A stretch of DNA of 64,000 nt from Pseudomonadota bacterium (lineage in GTDB: Bacteria > Pseudomonadota > Gammaproteobacteria > Xanthomonadales > Ahniellaceae). Both the position numbers and the translations under genes were made by a program. The DNA is taken from the NCBI GenBank assembly GCA_022843465.1, contig JALHNO010000017.1, forward strand, positions 1 through 64,000, written 5' to 3'. Under the pieces are notes generated by a model. It was given only the letters and a program-made list of their open reading frames with translations. It did not search any database and was not told the DNA's origin. Shown here one piece after another: positions 22,001-31,000 of this stretch (within the stretch, counting starts at the first letter, position 1; every line of letters starts with the position of its first letter).

Positions 22001-25000
22001 CCTTCAGCCAGTGTGCGGGTATCCCAACTGGCCAGCGCCGCCGACTGTACGGGTCGCGATGAGGTCGACAGCACAGCGAGCACACTGCCCGAAACGGGAT
22101 CGACCAGGGTCAGGCGCAGGCGATCGAAATCGCTTTCGCTGAACGCCGTACCAAGTACATCGACCACGCCCGAGACCAGGGACTGATCGAGCGGACTGAT
22201 CAGATCGACGACCGGCGGCGTCCGATCGACATCGATCACGACGGCATTGCTGCGCGCCGACTCGTTGCCGGCATGATCGAGCGCACTGACTTCATAGCGC
22301 AGCGATCCACCGGGCACATTGGCATCGGTGTAGGCCTGACCCTGCACCAGATTTGCTGTCAGCGCCGAGCCGTCACGGTAGACCCGATAGCCGGCAAGAT
22401 CCGCCGGCGCCGTGTGCTGCCAGGCCAGCGCGATATCGCTGTCGCCCTGACGATGGCCGACCAGGGAAACCGGCGCCTGCGGTGCACCGGCATCGAGTCG
22501 TATGCGGATACGCGCGGTGCTGCGCTGCTGCACCTGATCGCGCGCGACCAGTTCCAGCAGATAGTCGCCATCGGGTACCTGCAGATCGACGAAACCGAGT
22601 TCACCATCGGTCACCGCGCTGTGCTGGATCAGCACGTCGGACCAGAGACCCAGACTCGCCTGATCGGGCGTCGCCAACCGCAGGCGATAGTCGGCGAGAT
22701 GTGCGTCGCTGGCGGTACCGGAGACCCGGAAGCGCGCGGATACGTAGGCGTTGTTCGCGGGCTCTGAAATCGCCGCCACCGGCGGCGTGTGGTCGATATG
22801 AATCGCACGGCTCACCGTGGTCTGGTTCCCGGCCTTGTCGTGTACCCGCAGCTTGAGCAGGTAGGCGCTATCGGGTCGCTGCAGCGACAGTGTATGCAGC
22901 GATGCGGAGCTTACCGCCGTGGTCGAAGCCAGCAGCTCGGTTTCCACTTCGGGGGACCCGGAGCGGGCGATGCTGAGGGTAAACCCGTCAAAGTTCTCGT
23001 CGGTCGCGGTGCCCATCACCGCTGCCTCGTTCGCCGCACCGCCGAGCACCGCCGCTTCCGTCGGTGCCGTGATGCTGGCCTGCGGCGCGCTGCGATCCAG
23101 GGTAAATGCCCGCTCGAAACGCGTTGCATTTCCGACCCGATCCCGCGCCTCGATCACCAGCAGGTGCGCGCCTTCGGCGACGGACGAGAGATCGATCAGG
23201 GCGGATTCGCCGGGAGCGGAGATCGCGCCCTGATGCGTACCCAGTGTCCACTCCGCCGACAGATGATGGGCCTCTTCGAGCAGGACACGCAGGGATTCGT
23301 CGCCGCGGACATGGGCCGCGGTCGGGCTGAGCAGGGTCAACTGCGGCGCCGTCCTGTCGACCACGGCAGCCAGCGTCAGCCGCTCCTGTCGTTGCGGATC
23401 GGCGGGATCGATGGCGAGCAGCTCAATCCGGTAGCTGCCATCAGCAGCGCCGGGCGCGAGCCCCTCGCCCGCCCACTGTCGGGCATGATTGCCGGCAGGC
23501 TTGGGCTCGGCGTTCTGCAGTACGGTGAGCAGACTGCCGTCGGCATTCAGTATGCGAATGCTGACCTCAGCACCGCTGGCGAGCGCGTAGCGGATGTCCA
23601 CCCGATCGAGCGTGCCATCGCCATTGGGCGAGAACAGGCCGGGCGTGACGGTTGCATCATCGAACAACTGTGCTGCGCGCGGCAGCAAGTTGATTTGACG
23701 CTCGGTGACGCCGGTATTGCCAACCAGATCGGTGGCGGTGACACGCAGAATCACCGGACCGCTGATGGCGCCGCGATTCCAGCTCGTGTTGAAGTCTCCC
23801 GCAGGCAGGCTGTAACGACGGATCGGGCCACTCAGCAGCGGAATCGACTGCGCAGATTCGGCCGTCAGGGCGAACGAGCCCCCGCTGGCGTCGATAGCCG
23901 TGCCCGCGATCGCGACCAGCAGCTCATCGATAGTCGCACCTGTCTCCGGCGCGAGATAGGCAACTTCGGGCGGCGTGGTATCGACCAGCACGGCCGAGCC
24001 ACCGGTGGCTTCGTAGCCACAGTCATCGGTCGCGACAATACGAACGCTGTAGCGACCATCGGGTGCTGGCGTACCGTTGCCATCTGTGCCATCCCATGTG
24101 AAGGCATGGGTTCCCTGCGCGTAGTCGGCCGGGGCCACCAGTTGCCGGACAAACACCCCGCTATTCGCGCCGCCACCCACGACTTCACGCCACAACTCCA
24201 GGCGCGCCTGCACCGGCTCATTGACGCGCATGCTGAAGCGCAGTGCATTGTGCGGCTGAGCGCCCAGCGGGTTGATGACCGGAATGCGATCCACATCCTC
24301 GGTACGGACCGTGGCAGGATCGAGCAGGGTCTCCAGTTCGACGTCGAGGTCGGCAAAGAACTCGATCACCCGACATTGCGGCGCGCCGCTCCAGTTCATC
24401 GCAGCAAACTGGGCCTGGACCGCACCCCGCATCGCACCCAGGGACAGATTCTGCCCCGGCGCGATTTCAAGATTCAGCGGATACTTGAGTTCGCTGGAGG
24501 GACTGAGCTGAGCCCCAGTGTCAATGAGTGCATCCTTGTACTGAAGCGGGCGCGGATACAGATTCCAGCTCGAACGCGGGATCAGCGACCACTGCACCGG
24601 CGCCTGTTCCGGTGGCACCGGCGCAAAGCGCAGCTGGGCGCTGACGCCAGACACATCGGTGATGCGGGCATCGACCGGAAATCGCATGCGGTTCTGATTC
24701 GCCAGCGGCAGCACATCGTGCGTCACGCATTCACGCCGACCTGCGCGTGGGGCACGGATATCCAGCTCTGCCGGTGTCCGATCAACATGGAATAGGCGGG
24801 AACGCGACGCAGGCGCACCATCAGAGTAGGTCAGCTCAAAGCGGAACTCGTAGCGGTTGTCCGGAAGATCCGAGGCATCAAAGGTGTCATTGATCCAGCG
24901 CTCCGCGACACAGTCCGGGTTATCGGCGCATTCCACCGTGATCGGGGGTGGGTCAACCCGATTGAACACCTGTCGGCGGCTGCCATCGGGAAGCAGGATG

Positions 25001-28000
25001 TCACCACGCACCTGGGTGATGCTGCGGCCATCCAGTGGCACGAACGCCGCTTGATAACGCATCAGGTGACGCGGCGCGACATCGCAGCTCTCTTCGATTT
25101 CCGGGAACACGCGAACCACTTCGAGCACGGTGGCGGGGGTGCCGACACAGGCGGATCGCGACTGGTACTGGCGACCGGATGCACTGCTGGCACGGGCAAT
25201 CAGTTCCCGGCAATTGACGTCGGGAATATCGAAGAGCACCACGCCATCGCTGATGCGGACTGGTGACTGCACGGCGCGCACGACGCCATCGAGGCCAATC
25301 ACCGTCAGCGTTGGCGCGAGCACCAGGCCCGGCAAGCCTTCCTCGAAACACACCCAGCTTCCAGGCACGGCGGGCGTCGGCAAGCCGGCTTCTATGCCCT
25401 CTGGCGTGCAGGTCTCCTGCATGAAGTAGGCGCGCGGCGGCGAGATGCCGATGTACTCGAACACGGCCGCCTCGGAAAGCATTGTCGAGCCGTTGCCCAG
25501 CACGGTGCCGGCCCGGATCGCAATGACTGAGCCCAGCGGCAGATTCGGCGCCAGTGCATGCAGGCGCAACTCGGTGCCATTGCGATCAACGGATTGAATC
25601 GCCAGTTCCTGCCATGGCCCGCCGCTGACCGGCGCGCCCATCCCGAACTTTGTCACCTGGTAGCGCAGCGACAGCTCCGAATCGGCCGTTCCCGGCGCCC
25701 GATAGAAATCCAGCGCGATCGAAGCATCCGCTTCGATCGGATGCGCCAAGGCGCCGGTGTATCCCTGATTGCCCCAGACGCAACCCAATCCGAGATTGGC
25801 GTCGCGATCACATCCCCACTCCGACGTAGGCGCTGTTCCTTCCCACACCCAGCGTCCGACCAGGGCAAGATCGGCTGGAACCCAGCCGACCAGGGCGCTG
25901 CTCGCACGATTGCCCGCGCGATCCTCGGCGACCAGGCGATAATTGCCGTCGTCGCTCTTGGGCAGTACACGCAGACCGACTGCTGGCAGTGCGTTGTCGA
26001 GCACGGTCCACACATCGGGCTGGGCGCGCTCGCTGCGTTGCAACTCCAGCACCTGCGGGTTGGCCTCGGCGGTGTTCCAGAGCAGGCGCATCGAGACCGA
26101 GTCAAACTGGATCTGGGCGACCTTCCCCTCGGCGCGACCCGCGCCCCGATTGATCTGTAGAACTGGCGGGGTCGAATCAACGGTAAAGCTGGTCTGGAAC
26201 CAGGAATTGATCGCAATCCGATAGGCACCATCAGGCGCGACCTGTCCCGAGGCCAAACGGCCATCCCAGGACCAGTTGTACGGCGTATCGCCCGGTACGA
26301 CCTGTACCGTGTCCGTGATCAGTGCGGCGCCCTGGGCATTGCGAATCTCGAATCGCAAGGTGGTCGGACGCAGTGCCTGCAACGAGACCTGCAGCGCGTC
26401 GCGGATGCCGTCGCTGTTGGGCGATACGTAGCGTGAGGCCAGACGCACATTATCGATATCCGAACCACTCGGCGACATCGCCCGGGTGGTCGCCTGACTC
26501 CGATTGCCGGCCTTGTCCTCGCTGCGCAGACGCAGCAGGTACTGCCCTGCTGCCGGCGGCGTCCATGACATCAACTCGCCGTTGAGGGCAGGCTCGGCAA
26601 CGCTGGGCCCAATGGCATGCCACTGATCCGGCTGACTGGGCAATGCCCATTCAAGGTCGTACTGCTGGAAGTTCTTGTCCGCCGCGATGCCGAGCAGATC
26701 GATGCCGGTGGCCGAGCCGCGGGCGCGGAGCTTGGTGGGTTGGTTGGCGAGCGAAGAGTAGATCCACATCTGGTTCGTAGGACCACCCACTATCCCGAAG
26801 AGGTGGCGCTCCGAGTCCCAAGCGCCACGAAGCTCGGTGGCATTCGGAAAAACCGCACCTGTTCGAAATCCGCCAGCGAGAAATACTCCGTATCCGGGCG
26901 ATGATGCTTGCACCGACGACGCCGCAATTCCACTTCCGTCAGCCAGGAGCAACCAGGGATCAGATAGCGAGGACAAATCAGAATACTCAGCCTCAAGTTG
27001 CCGTAGCAGGCCGTAGTCTCCCTGTGCGTACCCGTACTCGGAAGCAGGGACAAAGATGGCCTGATCTCGTGGATCCAATAGCGGCCAGTAAGAAAAACTT
27101 CCAAGCAGCGTCACTTCTCCTGTTGATCTGTCGAGAACAAAGGCGCTGTTGGCGCCGTAGTGCTCAAGTTCGTAATCGTAGTATCCGTTGAGAATACGGA
27201 CGAGTTCACCCGAATAGATCAAGGAAGTAGCGGGCGGCCTGTTCCGGTTGAACTGTTGACGCACAATCAACTTGGCGTCCTGGAGTTCGTCCGCAGCGCT
27301 CGCTGGCGAGTGCTTCTCATTCGCTGCGCGCTGCACGCCGAGGTCTCCCGAGCAGAGCTCCGCAGCCCCCGCTCCGATCAAGGTTCCGTGGTAGCTGTAC
27401 TCCGACTCATAAACTTCGGTTTCGGCTACATAAGCACCGACACGGCTCACAGCCGGCAGGCTGATGGTGCGCACGGCTCGGTCATCAACGGAAATCAGCG
27501 CAACATTGCGCTGTACATGGTTCTGGACCAGCACTTCACCGCCGAGCCAAGTGACGTCTTCGTGACCGAGCACACACCAACGGCTGCTCTGCGCCAACGC
27601 GGACCGCTGCTCATCCAACAGGACATGCGCTTCACTATTGCGCAAGTTTCGCCACTCCATGGTTTCCCGGCTGCCGTCTACCCGATGCAGCAGTGCCCCG
27701 TTGCTACCGTAATGGAAGATGTAGCCGCTGCCCTGGCCCGAGAAGACTGTGTTAGGCGCTTGCGTCGAGTCGAATGCTACGAAGTGCAACTGTGTCCTGC
27801 CGTTGCCGACCAGGAGCCCATCTTCCAGCACGTGCAGCAAGCTCCCCCCGGTACCTCCTGTCTGCAGAATCGTCTCGCTGAGTGTGCCCAGTTCATAGCG
27901 CCTCGCCAGCGAACTGGGAGCCGCGAAATTCCACAGGACGACATGCCGGGGACCCGAATCCCTGAGCTCCGGAGCAGCCATCTGCGCCATCGGACCAGCC

Positions 28001-31000
28001 AAACGCATAGCCGAGTTGCGGCCATCTACGCGAATGCGCCAGAGAGAGTCCTGATTGCCGGCCCTTACAACAATGACCAGGTACTCGCCCCCAGCCGCCC
28101 AATGCATCTGAGAAATCTGTGGCGCTGAGCCCTGTGCAAGCAACCAGCTTCCATCGAGCACGGGGTCCAGCGTGCTGAGCAGTACGTCGAAGCGATAGAT
28201 TCCCGACAGCCGATCAAGCGGATCCGCGGTCGCCAGGTTCAGTGGGTCCTTCAGCAGCACGACATCCTGATCCGTATAGGCAGCGGGTGGCAGAGCCATC
28301 GCCCATGCGGCATACGGGTGCGCAAGATGAGTGAATCGCTCCAGCCCAGTCCCCACCGCCTCAAGAATCGACGAGCGATTGGTATCGACAACCACGGCGA
28401 CTTCGGCGAGTACGCTGGCGTCAGCGGCGACTGCCTGCACGCGATGGCGACCATCGCCAACCACGCGGCCTTCGTTGTCGCGGCCATCCCAGAGCACGGC
28501 GACTCCATTGCCCGAGATGAACTGCTCGGGCGGATAGCTGCGCACGACGCGATCGGCGATGTCGCGGACGTCGATCAGCGCTGGCGTCGAGGCGAGATTG
28601 CGGAAAACGATCTGGGTGGATTCCTTGACGCCATCGTCGTTCGGCGAAATGTAGGGCTCGGTGGCGTAGTGGTCGCCGAGTTCCTGCAGGCTGAGCACGG
28701 CGAGGTTGTTGTCTTCGCGGATTTCGCTGATCAGATTGTCGGGATCGAGTTGCACACTGAGCGATCGCGGCCCCGACCCGTCAGAGTAGGTCCAGTTGAA
28801 GCTGAGCTGGGCGGTGCCGCCGCCTGGAATGTCTGCTGCCACCTGATCGGCCGCGACCGCGGTGCCCTGCGGCGGCGCTCCGTCGAGCAGACGTACCTCC
28901 AGGCCGACCAGCGGCTGCTGACCGAAATTGTGCACGGTCACAATCGCCTGCACGGATTCACCCGTTTGTGGAATGGTCGGGCTCAGGCTGATGCCGGCGA
29001 CCGTCACCGATGCATCCGGGATGCTGCGAACCATGCCCTGGGCGAAGGCGGTGTTGTCGTCCTCGCTGAGCTCGGCGAGGTGATTGTCCGGATCGGCAAC
29101 CACAAAGAAATAGCGCAAGCCTGCTGTCGGCAAGGGTGGCAGGTCGATACTCAGATCGACGGTTGCGCCGCCCGCGAGACCTGCGGGAACTGAGGTTCGC
29201 GCGAGCTCCGTTCGTGCACCGGATTCGCCTCCGGTACTGACTGCAACGGTCCACGAGTCAACAAAGGCAGCACCGGCATTGCGCAGACGCACCTGCAGAT
29301 GGGCGGCTTGTGCCTGATTGAGCGGGTTCGGTGTAAGTTGTATCGACTGCGCCTCGACGATCAGATTGGGCGCGTTCGCGTTCATCACTTCGAAGGCGAG
29401 GCTCGCGGCATTGTTGCCGCGCTCGGTCTCGCTGACTGCCGATGTCGGATCGAGCACGACTTCCAGGCTGGCCGCGCCGAGCATCGGATTGTTCCAGACC
29501 AGCTCCCGCTCGCTGCTGGCGCCGGCATCCAGCTGCAGCGTAAGATCGCCCAGCGGATAGCTCTGCGCGCCCTGGCGAATCGCAGCCGACAAGACAAAAT
29601 TCGGTGAGGCCGTGGCGCCGTGATTATGCGCGGTTACCCGCAGACGCACGGGATGCCCCACCAGCGCAGGCTCGGTCAGCAGGACCAGATCGCCAGCCGA
29701 AATGGCGAGATCAACGCCAGCCGACGAGGCCAGCTGGAAGCTCAGCTCATTGTTGTTCTCGCGAATCTCGGGAACGCTGTTGTCCGGATCGGCGACGAGA
29801 AGCAGTTCCAGCGAATCGCCGCGCTCCAGCGTGAAGCCCAGCGTCAGCGCCGCACTGCCCTGCGCGGCGATGTCCAGCGTCGTTCGCGCGCGTTCACTGC
29901 GGACTCCGTTGCGCAGGCTGTACAGCACGACGGGAAGCGCGGTCAGATCCGCGCCACCCAGGTTGGCGACATCGCCGGCAATCGTTATTGCAGCCGGATA
30001 GGCGTTCACCGCGGCCGGCGTGATCGTGAAGTTGCCTCGGATCAGCGCCGCGTCCGGCGCATTGGGCAGCGGCGTCACGGTTACCGTCAGCGACTGACGG
30101 TTGTCGGCTTCGTTGAGCTCGTCGATGCTGTTGGCGCGATCGAGCACGGCCCAGATCTGCTGTGCTCCGGAAAGGCCGGCGGTACTCCAGTCGAACTCGA
30201 CGGCGAGTGACTGACCCGCACCCAGCGCACCCAGCTCGATCTCGCTGCCGATGAGCACACCGCCAGCGTCCGGATCGCCGAGATACCAGCTCAATCTGGC
30301 TGCAAGTACTTCGCGCCCATCATTGCGCACGCGCGTGCGGATGCGCACCACATCACCTGCGATCGGTGCAGCAGGATCGGCGCTTGCGGCCGAATCAAAT
30401 GAAAGGTTCGGCTTGTTGATCTGCTCCAGTACTCGGACCACTTCGGCGGTAACGAAGACACTGCCATTGAAATCGCCGGTCGCCAGGGTCTGGCGAGCGC
30501 GCAGAAACGCCACGGATGCTGAAACGTCGGCGCCGGCGCCCATGCGCACCAGGCCCGCAATCGCCCAGGCCGTCGGCAGTACGGCATCCGCGCCGGTTCC
30601 GTAGCTGCCATCCGGATTGCGCTGCGTCAGCAACCAATCCGCTGCGCTGACGGCGATCTGGCGTGCCGCGGCATCGGCCAGCGGTGCCAGTTCATTGAGC
30701 GTCCACGCGGTCACCGCGACCTGACTGGCGCCACCTGGGCTGACCCCGAATCCACCGTCCGCATTCTGCAACTGTGCCAGCGCCGCCAGATAGCCCTGGC
30801 GCTGAGCTGGCAGCAGGTCGGCAAACTCACTGGAGGCCAACAAGGTGGCCGCATCCCAGGCGCTGGCTGACCAGGCGGCACCCAGCCCCTGCAAGCCCTG
30901 CAAACCTTGGAGGCGCGCATCGGCAAGCGCACGTTCCGGGTCGGACCCAGGGGCTACCCTGACCGCGGCCTTCCAGGCCAGATCATCGAATTGTCGCGAC